From Bacteroidaceae bacterium (GTDB taxonomy: Bacteria > Bacteroidota > Bacteroidia > Bacteroidales > Bacteroidaceae), in NCBI GenBank assembly GCA_017516885.1, contig JAFXAR010000043.1:1-54577 (forward strand): 54,577 nt of DNA, in the 5' to 3' direction. The position numbers and the translations under genes were made by a program. This document shows positions 9,563-19,500 of this stretch, in pieces (position 1 is the first letter of the stretch; every line of letters starts with the position of its first letter). Below the pieces are notes generated by a model, which was not told the DNA's origin, ran no database searches, and saw only the letters and a list, made by a program, of their open reading frames with translations.

Positions 9563-9835
9563 ATGGCAGACGGAATGATTAAACTTGAGATTCTCTCTCC
9601 CGAAAAGAGATTATTCAGCGGTGACGTCACTTGTGTACGTCTGCCGGGGAGTGCAGCTCCGTTTACTGTTCTCTATAACCATGCTCCGCTTATAGCGCAT
9701 CTTCAAAAAGGTGTCGTTTCGTGGGAAGCCCCACAAGGCGGAGGATATATTGCAATTGAAAGCGGTTTTGCCGAGGTTAGGGACAACACTGTTTCGGTGT
9801 GTGCCGAAACGGCAAACATTGTAACAGAAAAATAA
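9563..9835 (+). CDS. atpC: F1 ATP synthase subunit epsilon (short form)
   Basis: 90 residues: only the N-terminal beta-sandwich is present (IKLEILSPEKRLFSGDV, then FTVLYNHAPLIAHLQKG, then IESGFAEVRDNTVSV). The C-terminal two-helix domain that inhibits ATP hydrolysis in other bacteria is absent, because the frame ends 7 residues after the last strand. Short epsilon subunits are usual in Bacteroidota. The gap to atpD is 6 nt; its stop overlaps the next ATG (TAATG). Confidence 0.95.
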   Translation: MADGMIKLEILSPEKRLFSGDVTCVRLPGSAAPFTVLYNHAPLIAHLQKGVVSWEAPQGGGYIAIESGFAEVRDNTVSVCAETANIVTEK

Positions 9836-10224
9836 TGCATGCGATGAACAAAGGTAACTTGATAATGGCAATAACAGTGACAGCAGTGCTGCTTGCCGCT
9901 GTGGGTGAGGGCATTGTTTACTGCATTGTGCCGGGGTACAATTCAGTGGCCCGCTTCATCATTCCCTTTTACTTTTGGGCATTGTACACTCTGTTTGTGC
10001 TTGTGGCAGGAATTCCGGCAGACAGCAGTTCGTTTGCCAAGCGCTTTATGGCTTTCAAGAGCGCCAAGATGGTGCTGTCGCTTTTTGTGGCATTAGGATT
10101 GGCGTTCGCCTTTAAGGGATGCGCTGTTGAGGTTGTTGTCAACTTCTTTGCCTATTACATTCTGCTGCTTGTCCCTGAGAGTGCTGCTGTGATATATATA
10201 AAAAAGAGAATGTTGAAAAGTTGA
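9835..10224 (+). CDS. AtpI-like membrane protein of the ATP synthase operon
   Basis: 129 residues from the ATG overlapping the atpC stop; ATG at 9844 is an equally good start. Four hydrophobic segments (about 8-30, 38-57, 75-94, 99-120) separated by short polar loops (AKRFMAFKSAK). The position between epsilon and subunit a matches the atpI/uncI slot, where the product helps c-ring assembly, but similarity to AtpI is in topology only. The gene ends 11 nt before atpB. Confidence 0.75.
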   Translation: MHAMNKGNLIMAITVTAVLLAAVGEGIVYCIVPGYNSVARFIIPFYFWALYTLFVLVAGIPADSSSFAKRFMAFKSAKMVLSLFVALGLAFAFKGCAVEVVVNFFAYYILLLVPESAAVIYIKKRMLKS

Positions 10225-10235
10225 ATGGCTGTATT

Positions 10236-11312
10236 ATGAAGAGAATATTTTACATGCTCTTGGCATTTGCGTTGCTGCTTTCAGTTCCTGCAAGGGGAGT
10301 GGCGGCAGACGGCAGTCCGGCCCATGATGGGGTGGATGTCAAGGGTGTTATATTCGGCCATATACAGGATTCCTATGAATGGCATCTGACAACAATAGGC
10401 GGAAAGCATATTGCAATAAGCTTGCCGGTTATTCTCTATTCCGAACGCACGGGATGGGAAGTTTTCTCCTCGTCGGTGTTCCATGAGAATAGCGAATACA
10501 ACGGCTTCAGAATTGCTGTCGAGGGCAAGAATGAGGGCAAGATTGTGGAGAGCGACAAGCACGGCAATGAGGTGCGTCCGCTGCTTGACATATCAATTAC
10601 CAAGACGGTGGCATCGGTGTTTATGACCGGGCTTCTGCTTGTTGTCATAGTGCTGTGCACTGCACGCTGGTATCGCCGCCACGATGTAACGAAAGAACCG
10701 CCCAAGGGGTTTGTTGGAGTAATGGAGATGCTTATTACAATGGTGGTTGACGATGTGATAAAGCCTAATGTAGGCAGCAAATACAGGAAATATGCTCCCT
10801 ATCTGCTTACGCTGTTTTTCTTCATATTCCTGAGCAATCTTATGGGGCTTTTGCCCTTGTTCCCGGGCGGTGCTAATGTTACAGGAAATATTGCAGTAAC
10901 TCTGGCGCTTGCTCTGTGCACTTTTGTTGCCGTGAACTTTTTTGGCAACAGGGAGTATTACAGGGAGGTGTTCTGGCCCGATGTGCCTCTGTGGCTCAAA
11001 GTGCCCGTGCCGCTGATGCCGCTGATTGAAATTTTCAGTATGTTTGTAAAGCCCTTTGCGCTTACAATAAGGCTTTTTGCAAATATTCTTGCCGGGCATA
11101 CGGCATTGCTTGCTTTTGTAAGCATAATATTTATAACAATGTCTGTAAATGTGTATATAGGCAGCGGAATGACTGTGGTTTCTGTCTTCTTCACAATTTT
11201 CATGAATGTGCTTGAACTGCTTGTGGCGTTTGTGCAGGCATTTGTGTTTACAATGCTTTCGTCGGTGTTTATAGGGCTTTCACAGCCTGAACATAAGGCG
11301 GGAAGCCACTGA
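10236..11312 (+). CDS. atpB: Fo ATP synthase subunit a
   Basis: 358 residues from the ATG at 10236; the frame could open at TTG 10221 but the ATG begins a proper signal sequence (MKRIFYMLLAFALLLSVPARG). A periplasmic N-terminal extension of about 110 residues precedes the membrane part, typical for Bacteroidota. The proton-channel arginine is in LTIRLFANILAGHTAL. The C-terminal helix FVQAFVFTMLSSVFIGL is standard. Confidence 0.96.
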   Translation: MKRIFYMLLAFALLLSVPARGVAADGSPAHDGVDVKGVIFGHIQDSYEWHLTTIGGKHIAISLPVILYSERTGWEVFSSSVFHENSEYNGFRIAVEGKNEGKIVESDKHGNEVRPLLDISITKTVASVFMTGLLLVVIVLCTARWYRRHDVTKEPPKGFVGVMEMLITMVVDDVIKPNVGSKYRKYAPYLLTLFFFIFLSNLMGLLPLFPGGANVTGNIAVTLALALCTFVAVNFFGNREYYREVFWPDVPLWLKVPVPLMPLIEIFSMFVKPFALTIRLFANILAGHTALLAFVSIIFITMSVNVYIGSGMTVVSVFFTIFMNVLELLVAFVQAFVFTMLSSVFIGLSQPEHKAGSH

Positions 11313-11354
11313 GAGTGATAAAATAGTATAATAACCAATAAATTAGATAGTGTT

Positions 11355-11609
11355 ATGTTTTCAACAATTTTTCTACAGGCGCTGGCAGGTGCCGGTCTTG
11401 CCAAAGTTGGAGCTGCATTTGCAGCAAGTGTTGCCGTAATTGCTGCGTCGCTTGGTATAAGCAAGATAGGAAGCACGGCGCTTGAGGCTATCGCACGTCA
11501 GCCCGAGGCTGCGGGTGACATTCGCTCAAGCATGATTCTTGCAGCTGCCCTTATTGAGGGTGTGGCAATGTTTGCTGTTGTGGTGTGCTTCCTTGTGCTG
11601 TTTGTGTAA
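11355..11609 (+). CDS. atpE: Fo ATP synthase subunit c
   Basis: 84 residues, two membrane helices joined by the ARQPEA loop. The ion-carrying carboxylate is in AALIEGVAMFAVVV; Glu followed by Gly, without the Gln and Ser of sodium-binding c subunits, suggests a proton enzyme. The gap to atpF is 18 nt. Confidence 0.97.
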   Translation: MFSTIFLQALAGAGLAKVGAAFAASVAVIAASLGISKIGSTALEAIARQPEAAGDIRSSMILAAALIEGVAMFAVVVCFLVLFV

Positions 11610-11627
11610 TCAGGAATTCTTTGCAGT

Positions 11628-12137
11628 ATGTCTCTTCTGTTGCCCGATGCCGGTTTGCTGTTCTGGATGCTTGTCGCTTTCGGAATAGTATTCCTTGTGC
11701 TATATAAATATGGCTTTCCTGTTATACTTTCCATGATTGAGAAACGCAGCCGGTTCATTGACGATGCACTGCGCAATGCGCATGAGGCAAATGAAAAGCT
11801 TGCCGGCATTGAACGTCAGGGCGAGGAGATTGTGATGGCCGCACAGGAGGAGCAGGCAAGAATTTTGCGCGAGGCTTCTGCAGCTCGCGAACAGGTAATG
11901 AAAGAGGCGCGCAAGAGGGCCGAGGATGAAGCCGAGAGGATTATCGCTGAAGCGCGGAGAAAAATTTCTCATGAGCGTGACGAGATGCTTAGCGGAATGC
12001 GGAACGATGTTGCGGAGCTTTCACTGGCAATTGCCGAAAAGATTGTCGGCAAGGAACTGTCGGCCGATGGCGCGCAGCAGGAGTATATTGACAAACTCCT
12101 GAATGAGGAACTTGACAAAGTGAAGGAGAAGAAATGA
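11628..12137 (+). CDS. atpF: Fo ATP synthase subunit b
   Basis: 169 residues. An N-terminal membrane helix (FWMLVAFGIVFLVLYKYGFP) is followed by a long charged coiled-coil stalk from residue 35 to about 140. The stop overlaps the atpH start by four bases (ATGA), indicating translational coupling. Confidence 0.96.
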   Translation: MSLLLPDAGLLFWMLVAFGIVFLVLYKYGFPVILSMIEKRSRFIDDALRNAHEANEKLAGIERQGEEIVMAAQEEQARILREASAAREQVMKEARKRAEDEAERIIAEARRKISHERDEMLSGMRNDVAELSLAIAEKIVGKELSADGAQQEYIDKLLNEELDKVKEKK

Positions 12138-12685
12138 ATACGGGTGTTGTTTCAGCACGATATGCGAAGGCCTTGTATGAATATGCTGCAGGGTTAAAGG
12201 CGGAGGATGCCATGTACAGCAGCATGCTTCAGCTGCTCCACACGCTGCAGAGCGTAAAGGAGTTTATGCTGCTGCTGCGAAATCCTTCCCTTGGGCAGAA
12301 AGAGCGGACCGATTTGCTTTGTTCGGCCGTTGAGCCTTCTCCTGTATTCAGGAACTTCGCCAGGCTTGTGGTAAAGGAGGAGCGCGAGGAGCTCTTGCTT
12401 TTCATTGCGCACGCCTACATTTCGCTTTACCGCAAGGAAAAGGGCATACAGGCCGTTAAGTTTGTTACCGCAACGCCAATTGGTGAAGAGTCTCTTGATA
12501 AGGTGTCACGCCTTATATCCGAGAAGAGCGGAAACGCTGTTGAGATGGAGAGTGTTGTTGACCCTTCAATAACAGGCGGTTTCATTATTGAAACTGATTC
12601 AGCACGGTTTGACGCGAGCGTGCAGGGACAGATAAGGGAGATAAGGAAGCTATTAGTAAAAAAGAATAGAAAACTTGTACAATGA
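12134..12685 (+). CDS. atpH: F1 ATP synthase subunit delta
   Basis: 183 residues, OSCP family. The N-terminal [11 protein letters not shown] and the C-terminal [29 protein letters not shown] are the family signatures. It links the b stalk to the top of F1. ATGA overlaps join it to atpF before and atpA after. Confidence 0.96.
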   Translation: MNTGVVSARYAKALYEYAAGLKAEDAMYSSMLQLLHTLQSVKEFMLLLRNPSLGQKERTDLLCSAVEPSPVFRNFARLVVKEEREELLLFIAHAYISLYRKEKGIQAVKFVTATPIGEESLDKVSRLISEKSGNAVEMESVVDPSITGGFIIETDSARFDASVQGQIREIRKLLVKKNRKLVQ

Positions 12686-14265
12686 ATATAAAGCCAAGTG
12701 AAGTGTCAAAAGTGCTGCTTGAGCAGCTGCAGGGCATAAGAAGCAGCATTAAATACGATGAGGTGGGAACTGTGCTGCAGGTGAGCGACGGCGTTGTCAG
12801 GATATATGGCCTTTATAATGCCGAGGCCGATGAACTGCTTGAGTTCGACAATGGCATGAAGGCTATTGTTATGAATCTTGAGGAGGATAATGTGGGCGCA
12901 ATACTGCTTGGCCCTACTGACAAAATAAAGGAGGGCATGACAGTGAAGCGTACCGGACGCATTGCCTCAATTGATGTTTGCGACGCAATGCTGGGACGTG
13001 TCATTACTCCGCTTGGCGAACCTATTGACGGCAAAGGCGACATTGAAGGCGAAACTTTTGAAATGCCGCTCGACCGCAAAGCGCCCGGTGTCATATTCAG
13101 ACAGCCTGTTGCAGAACCTCTTCAGACAGGACTTAAGTCAATAGACTCAATGATTCCGATAGGGCGTGGACAGCGCGAACTTATAATAGGCGACCGCCAG
13201 ACAGGAAAGACTGCCATTGCCATTGATACAATAATAAACCAGCGTTCGGCATACGAGGCAGGAGAGCCTCTCTACTGCATATATGTTGCCATTGGACAAA
13301 AGGCTTCCACCGTGGCTTCGGTGGTGAACACTCTGCGCAAGCATGGTGCAATGGAGTATACGGTTGTTGTGGCGGCAACTGCTGCCGATACTGCTGCGTT
13401 GCAGTATTATGCTCCTATGGCGGGTGCTGCCATAGGGGAGTATTTCCGTGATACAGGCCGGCACGCACTTGTGGTTTACGATGACCTCTCGAAACAGGCT
13501 GTTGCATACAGGGAAGTTTCTTTGATTCTCCGCCGTCCGTCGGGCAGAGAGGCATATCCCGGAGATGTGTTCTATCTGCATTCACGCCTTCTTGAACGGG
13601 CTGCTAAGATTATTGCACAACAGGAGGTTGCCGAGAAGATGAATGACCTTCCGCCAAGCCTCATAGGCAAGGTGAAGGGTGGCGGTTCGCTTACTGCATT
13701 GCCTATAATTGAAACACAGGCAGGAGATGTGTCGGCATATATTCCCACAAACGTAATCTCCATTACCGATGGACAGATATATCTTGAAAGCGACCTCTTT
13801 AACCAGGGATTCAGGCCGGCTGTAAATGTGGGCATTTCTGTGTCGCGCGTGGGTGGCAAGGCTCAGGTCAAGTCAATGAAAAAGGTTGCCGGAACATTGA
13901 AAATCGACTATGCCCAATATCGCGAGCTTGAGGCTTTTACAAAATTCGGCAGTGAGATGGACCAGGTGACAAAGATGGTCATTGAACGCGGACGGCGCAA
14001 CAACAGGCTGCTTATACAGCCTCAGTATTCTCCAATGCCGGTGGGGGAGCAGATTGCTGTTCTTTATTGTGGAATAAACAATCTTTTGAACAACATACCG
14101 CTTGACAAGGTAAGCGAATTTGAGACTCTCTTCCTTGATGTCATGCGCACGCGTTGCAGGGAAAGCGTGCTTGAACCGCTTGCAAAAGGAACTGTGAATG
14201 AGGAGATTACTGCTGAAATAGAAAAGGTTGCAGCTGAAATATGCAGCGCATTAAAGAGTGAGTGA
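12682..14265 (+). CDS. atpA: F1 ATP synthase subunit alpha
   Basis: 527 residues. P-loop [33 protein letters not shown]-type region, and the arginine-finger stretch [17 protein letters not shown] are intact. It overlaps atpH by four bases. Confidence 0.98.
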   Translation: MNIKPSEVSKVLLEQLQGIRSSIKYDEVGTVLQVSDGVVRIYGLYNAEADELLEFDNGMKAIVMNLEEDNVGAILLGPTDKIKEGMTVKRTGRIASIDVCDAMLGRVITPLGEPIDGKGDIEGETFEMPLDRKAPGVIFRQPVAEPLQTGLKSIDSMIPIGRGQRELIIGDRQTGKTAIAIDTIINQRSAYEAGEPLYCIYVAIGQKASTVASVVNTLRKHGAMEYTVVVAATAADTAALQYYAPMAGAAIGEYFRDTGRHALVVYDDLSKQAVAYREVSLILRRPSGREAYPGDVFYLHSRLLERAAKIIAQQEVAEKMNDLPPSLIGKVKGGGSLTALPIIETQAGDVSAYIPTNVISITDGQIYLESDLFNQGFRPAVNVGISVSRVGGKAQVKSMKKVAGTLKIDYAQYRELEAFTKFGSEMDQVTKMVIERGRRNNRLLIQPQYSPMPVGEQIAVLYCGINNLLNNIPLDKVSEFETLFLDVMRTRCRESVLEPLAKGTVNEEITAEIEKVAAEICSALKSE

Positions 14266-15131
14266 TGAACTTAAGGGATGTCAAACATAGAATACTCTCT
14301 GTAAAGAGCACGCAGAAGATAACCTCTGCAATGAAGCTTGTAGCCTCGGCAAAATTGCGCAAGGCACAGGCTGCTATTGAGAGTATGCGTCCCTATGGCC
14401 ATAAACTCGGTCACATTATGGCGGAGCTCCTTTCATGCGCAGGGGAGAGTAAAACGCCATTCATCGCAGAGCGCGAGCCCAAGCGTGTGGCTATTGTTGC
14501 TGTAGCGTCCGATACCGGGCTGTGCGGAAGCTTCAACGCGAATATGATTGCGCTTATGCGTGAGACTGTTGCATCGTACAGGCAAAAAGGCATTGAGGTT
14601 GAAATATATACTGCAGGCCGCAAAATGCATGATGCTGTAAAGAGGGATGGCTTTGAACCCGACACTTCGCTTCTCAAGCAGGCCGGAGCGCCTGTTTATG
14701 GAACTGTAGCAGATGTTGCGTCACGCTTGATGGAGCGTTTTGCGAATGGCGAAATTGACCGTGTTGATGTTGTGTATCCTAATTTTGTGACAGCATCGGG
14801 CAATGTGCCGACAAGGGAAACGCTTTTGCCTGTTGATATTACAGCCATGCTCTCCGATGAAACAGAATGTGAATGCGATTATATTATGGAACCCGGCAGC
14901 GATGAATTGATTGCGGTTCTGCTGCCAAAGACAATTACCCTTTCCTTGTTTACAGTCCTTCTCTCTTCGGCTGCCGCAGAACATGCTGCACGCATGATTG
15001 CCATGCAGCTGGCAACCGACAATGCCGATGACCTGATTGCCGAACTTACTCTTGAATACAACAAGGGCCGCCAGCAGGCAATAACCAATGAACTGCTTGA
15101 TATTACCGCCGGCAGCGCTGGAACGCTGTAA
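14265..15131 (+). CDS. atpG: F1 ATP synthase subunit gamma
   Basis: 288 residues from the ATG at 14265 (TGATG overlap with atpA; GTG at 14262 is possible but unnatural). [20 protein letters not shown] and the C-terminal LTLEYNKGRQQAITNELLDI are classical. It is the last gene of the operon. Its TAA at 15129-15131 abuts the TAA of the minus-strand gene at 15132 with no base between, and no terminator is visible, so the operon transcript must run into antisense of that gene. Confidence 0.97.
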   Translation: MNLRDVKHRILSVKSTQKITSAMKLVASAKLRKAQAAIESMRPYGHKLGHIMAELLSCAGESKTPFIAEREPKRVAIVAVASDTGLCGSFNANMIALMRETVASYRQKGIEVEIYTAGRKMHDAVKRDGFEPDTSLLKQAGAPVYGTVADVASRLMERFANGEIDRVDVVYPNFVTASGNVPTRETLLPVDITAMLSDETECECDYIMEPGSDELIAVLLPKTITLSLFTVLLSSAAAEHAARMIAMQLATDNADDLIAELTLEYNKGRQQAITNELLDITAGSAGTL

Positions 15132-15377
15132 TTATTTCCCCTCGAAGCCGTGCAGTGTCTGCTGCAGCAGCTTGCCAATCTCATCGCCGTCCTGTTCTCG
15201 TTCCTTGCTTAGCTTTACCAGAAAATCGGCAGTGGTTTTCAGTGCCTGGTTTATTGTTCCTGGGTCTTCGCAGTCGTGCGTAAGCTTCTCTAATCTCTGT
15301 ATTAGTCTGTGAAATAGTGCAAGCGCTTCGTTGTGCACATCTTCAATTGTAACATTTTTATCACTTCTCTTTGCCAT
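15132..15377 (-). CDS. small helical hypothetical protein divergent from the phage-like block
   Basis: 81 residues, highly charged and predicted all-helical (two helices about 12-35 and 44-75, rich in Lys, Glu, Leu heptads). No HTH, metal site or membrane helix. It is transcribed away from the portal/polyvalent block and shares the 15373-15470 control region with it; its ATG lies inside the left arm of the first dyad. It abuts atpG tail to tail. It could be a regulator or small structural protein of the block; nothing in the sequence decides. Confidence 0.6.
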   Translation of the reverse strand: MAKRSDKNVTIEDVHNEALALFHRLIQRLEKLTHDCEDPGTINQALKTTADFLVKLSKEREQDGDEIGKLLQQTLHGFEGK

Positions 15378-15470
15378 GCTGTTGTCTTTGTTTGCGAAGA
15401 TAATGCAGCATGGCCTTTTTGTGTTTGCTGTAATGCCAAAAATGGCTGAATATGCATCAAAGTGGCATTA
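15373..15470. promoter_or_regulatory. divergent control region with two dyads of equal loop length
   Basis: Dyad 1: GCCATGCTG (15373-15381) and CAGCATGGC (15406-15414), 24 nt between arms; it covers the start codon of the minus gene and is followed on the plus strand by CTTTTT. Dyad 2: TAATGCCA (15431-15438) and TGGCATTA (15463-15470), also 24 nt between arms; its last base is the A of the ATG at 15470. Either they are operators or hairpins that hide both start codons. A TATCTTCGC element at 15404-15396 (minus) could start the 81-residue gene. Confidence 0.5.
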
Positions 15471-16045
15471 TGGCAACCTTGTCGCTGCTTGCCGGTATTT
15501 CTTTTGCGGCAAAAAAAGTTATGGGTACATCAAAATTTATGAACGGATTGAATGGGGCGCTCGGACTTTATGCCGGCGTGAAGGGAATGCTTGACTCTGC
15601 CGATGCAGCATCGAGGCAAAGAAAACTGTTGTCCGGCGCAAAGGCCGAAGAGGAGGGGTGGTTCAGAAGAAATTACTACAGTGACTTCTTAAACAACAGT
15701 TCGGCAAAGGCGGCTATAAAGAGGGTGGAAAACACTCTTCGCAGGCAGAATCAGCAGAACAGGGCTTACAATGCCATTAACGGCACTACGCATGAGCATG
15801 CGCTGGCGCGCAACAGACAGGGACTGAATTCGCTTGAGAATGTTTATACCAGTCTTGCAGCTATGGCCGATGATAAGAAGAATAGAATAGACAGCATTCA
15901 CAGACAGAACAGGAATGCACTGCTTTCGCAGGAGATGAATTACGCGCTTGGTGACGAGAAGAATTCGGCCTTGCTTGCAAAGAACGGACTGAATTTGCTG
16001 CAGAATGCTGTTCTTGGCGTAAACTGGGGAAAAGAGACACGATAA
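15470..16045 (+). CDS. phage-like helical protein with hydrophobic N-terminus
   Basis: 191 residues from the ATG at 15470 (an upstream ATG at 15452 adds six residues). It starts with a glycine/alanine-rich hydrophobic stretch (LSLLAGISFAAKKVMG, then LNGALGLYAGVKGML) and continues as polar helix with many Gln, Asn and Arg (RRQNQQNRAYNAI). This layout resembles virion ejection or pilot proteins that cross membranes, but no family is recognised. It is the first of four same-strand genes ending with the portal gene. No frame damage. Confidence 0.65.
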   Translation: MATLSLLAGISFAAKKVMGTSKFMNGLNGALGLYAGVKGMLDSADAASRQRKLLSGAKAEEEGWFRRNYYSDFLNNSSAKAAIKRVENTLRRQNQQNRAYNAINGTTHEHALARNRQGLNSLENVYTSLAAMADDKKNRIDSIHRQNRNALLSQEMNYALGDEKNSALLAKNGLNLLQNAVLGVNWGKETR

Positions 16046-16088
16046 GGCATGCTGCCTTTTTAGGAACTGACCGAAAATTCATGTTATT

Positions 16089-16526
16089 ATGAACGATACA
16101 ATAGACTACGACTATCTTAAAAGACTGTATGCCGAATCGCAGGAAAAGGACAAGGTGCGGCTTAGGGAGGCGAAGCGCAAACGCAATGTGGCCGCAATGG
16201 TTGACTTTGCCTCCAACCTTCTTACCCTTGCCGGCTACAGCAAAGGTGCAAGAGTGTCATTAGCAACAGACAATCTTCCAAAATATGAAAAACTCTACGA
16301 ACTGACAAAAGAGAGATACAATAATTCCATGCGTGACTACAATGGTGAAATAGCCAAAGATGGCCTCTTTGGGAGAGCGCGGAACGGAAACGGCGGCAAT
16401 AACAGCGGAAATGGTTCAAGGCGTATTCCATTCATTGCCGGATATAATGCAGCCGGAAAACCTAAACTTACATCGGGAATGTTTGAGCGTGCAGTGAATG
16501 ATTATTACAAGTTTAACAAAAGATAA
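16089..16526 (+). CDS. hypothetical protein of the phage-like block
   Basis: 145 residues. A basic, helical N-terminal half (KRLYAESQEKDKVRLREAKRKR), a short hydrophobic stretch (VDFASNLLTLAGY), then a Gly/Asn-rich flexible linker (residues about 98-112) and a C-terminal segment ending in NDYYKFNKR. No family recognised. It lies 43 nt after the previous gene and 16 nt before the 1495-residue gene, so it belongs to the same transcript. Linker plus short tail suggests a virion minor protein or adaptor. Confidence 0.6.
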   Translation: MNDTIDYDYLKRLYAESQEKDKVRLREAKRKRNVAAMVDFASNLLTLAGYSKGARVSLATDNLPKYEKLYELTKERYNNSMRDYNGEIAKDGLFGRARNGNGGNNSGNGSRRIPFIAGYNAAGKPKLTSGMFERAVNDYYKFNKR

Positions 16527-16542
16527 ATAATTAGATTACTTT

Positions 16543-19500
16543 ATGATTTTTGAGAATGACAACAGAAAGAGGAATGACAATTATGGCTATTCCGATTTGA
16601 ATTTTCGCAGCAACACCGATAGTGGTGCTGGTGCAAGTGATTATTTTAAGAGTGATTGGCCTGAACATGATTCAATGGAGCCAGGCGCTGAAGGTTCGCT
16701 GTATAATGGCCTTGGAGCTTCGCCGGCTTATGAGAGCGGCATGGGCTCAAGTGCTTTTCATAAGCCCGATGACCCTGTTAAGAGTAAAAAGTATTCAGGC
16801 TATGAAGGTGTCAATGCCGATGGTTATAAGCCTTATCCGCTAAAAAGGGAGGGCGATTCATATTATGGCAATTTTAGCAGACTGATTGCCGACGATGAAA
16901 CAAGGCGCAATTATGCGGTTTCGCCATGGGTGGTTGATGACAGGCTTGGGGATTATTACAAGAATGTGCTAAGCGCGTCATTAAAGAGAGCCCGCGCAAA
17001 GTCAAAGGAAAGGTCGCAGGAGGCGTACAGAAACTCCATGTCGGTTATTGGCGCTGACCCTGAAATTGCTATGGCCGATGCCATGAGGGTTGACAATCCT
17101 GTTGCCGACCTTGAAAGTGTAATGTCGCAAATAGACAATAATGAACTCAAAAAGAGGTTTAAGGGGGTTGCTGAGTTTTCGGGCTATGACCTTGATGACT
17201 ATATAGAAAAATTCGTGAAGCCTACGATTTACAATAAGCTTGCCGATGAGATGATTGACGAGAATGTTCCTAAAAGCAGTGTTGAATATCTTTTGCGCTC
17301 GTCAATAAACAACTCTCTTGCAGGAAAAATCTCCCAGACTAAACTTAATGCAATGTCGGACAACAATGTGCACAGCAACATGGAAATGAGCGCACTTGAA
17401 CGCTACAATCCGAACTGGGGCGAAGAGGTCCTTGCAGGCGTGGGCTCGCTTATTGTGGATTCGCCATTGTTCTCTGTTTTGGGAGCGGGCGCATCGGGCC
17501 TGGTGGGAAAGAGCGTGTTTTCGGCAACGGAGCGCGCTACCGCGCAGGTTATGGTGAATGGACTTGGCAGAGGCGTTACAGAGGAAGCGGCAAAGCAAGT
17601 GGCGAAGCGTGCAATACATGGCAAACTGAAAAACAGGATAATGCATAGTGCATTGACACAGGGACTTACATTGGGCTCTTATGACATTGCAAATAGTGTT
17701 GCCGATGATATTCTTATAAACAATGAAGTGAAAGTAGGCAAGGCTGCCTCTTCTTTTGTCAAGGGCATGGGCACTGGCATTGCTCTGGGTGCTGTGGGAA
17801 CTCCGCTGAGGGAGGCTGCCAACAAACTTAGAGGTGCAGTGAAAAAGAGCCTTGCTGCAGCCGGGGTGCTGTGTGCAGAATCGGGCGTATTCACAGGTGT
17901 GCAGACTGCTGACAAACTCCTTCATGGAGTGGAAATATCGCCAATTGACCTTGCAAATGACTTTGCCAAGAGCGCGGCTACTCTTGGAGTTATGAAATTG
18001 TCGCACTTGCCATTAAAAGGCGCCGATTATAAGCTTGACAAGTATGGAGAGCTAAAGAAAGGACTGAAACTCTCAATTTCGCAGAAGGTTGAATTGAGCG
18101 AGCTTGAAATGAATGTGGAGCAGTTCATGGATGCTATTGTGAATGAATTGAAACTGCCTACATTCGGCGGGAAAAGGAGCGAGTATATAAGGGAAACCTA
18201 TGCAAAGATTATGGCCGATGAAAATGTGTCACTTGCCACAAAATCGAAGCTGATGTTCCTCGTTGAGAATAAATTGACTTCAACGCCTCCTGTTCCGTTT
18301 GACTTTGATGCAAAGAGGAATGATAATGGAACATGGGATGTTATATTGTTCGATGCAGCCGGGAACAAGATTTCCACCCAGCACTTTGACCATGCCGGCA
18401 ATGCGAAGAGCCACATGCTTATGCAAAAGGCATTGCTGAGGCAAAACCGCATCTGTTTCTTTGAAAACGAGCTTACGCGAGGTGTGCAGTCGCAGAATTT
18501 TCTGTATCAGGCGGGGCGTTATGCAATGGAGAAGGGTGTTGACGTTGATAAGCTCGCCGATGCGCTTTACAAAAAGAGTACCGGTGAAAAACTTTCAGCC
18601 GGGGAGGATGCAATGATTGAAGAAATCATTGAGCGTTCGTCGTATACCAATACCGGAATGCTCAAGATGCTTGCCGATACACGAAATTATATTGAGGAGA
18701 AACACGACCTTCACCGCGGTAACCTCATGGAGGCCTTGGGGAAACCTTTTTTTAAGAATACCGTTGAACTGGACAAGGCTCTTGACGAGTATGAACGTGT
18801 TATAAGAGAGCATGTCAATGAACTGAAGAATGGCACAAGGAGTGACCTTGCCGAATATTACAAGAATGAGGGACTGGGCAGCGAGTACGCCGGCATGACA
18901 GCTGAAGAGGTCAGAAAGAAGGAGGCCGATGCTTATACTCATTGGTTCAGAACACGGAATGGTGACCGCCACAATGGAGAGAGTATGCCTATGGGCACTT
19001 ATTCAAACAGCGGGAGCACGCAGAAAGCTGTAGCAAGAGAAGCTGATGCTATAGCTGAAATTCCTGAAGGTGAGAACAAGTACATTACGGAACTTGACAG
19101 CGAGAGCAAGGCTAATCTGCCGCAGCATATCAAGGAATACGGCAAGCATGCCCAGGCTGTTGCCGATAAGTTAGGCGTTGATATTCATATCATATATTCC
19201 AAGAAGCAGATTCGGAAACCTGTGAGCGCAGAGGCCCAAGCGGAGTATAACACGATGCTCTGGGCCGAAGGGTGGATGGACAAGGATGGCATATATGTAA
19301 ATCTTTCAAACATGAACTCAAAGGAGATGGTTGAAAAGACTATGTTGCATGAGGTTGTTGGTCATAAGGGACTTTATGCGCTCTTTGGCCCGCATTTGAA
19401 CGAATTCCTGGAGGATGTTCTCAAGAAGGCAACACCGGATGTTGTCAGGGGCATAGAGAAACAGATGAAAAAATATGATGCCGGTGACAAGTATGTGGCT

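Noticed and set aside
17302-18006. 234-residue minus-strand frame within the polyvalent gene
   Set aside because: Cys/His/Ser-rich antisense text, no motif, while the opposite frame is long and motif-bearing.
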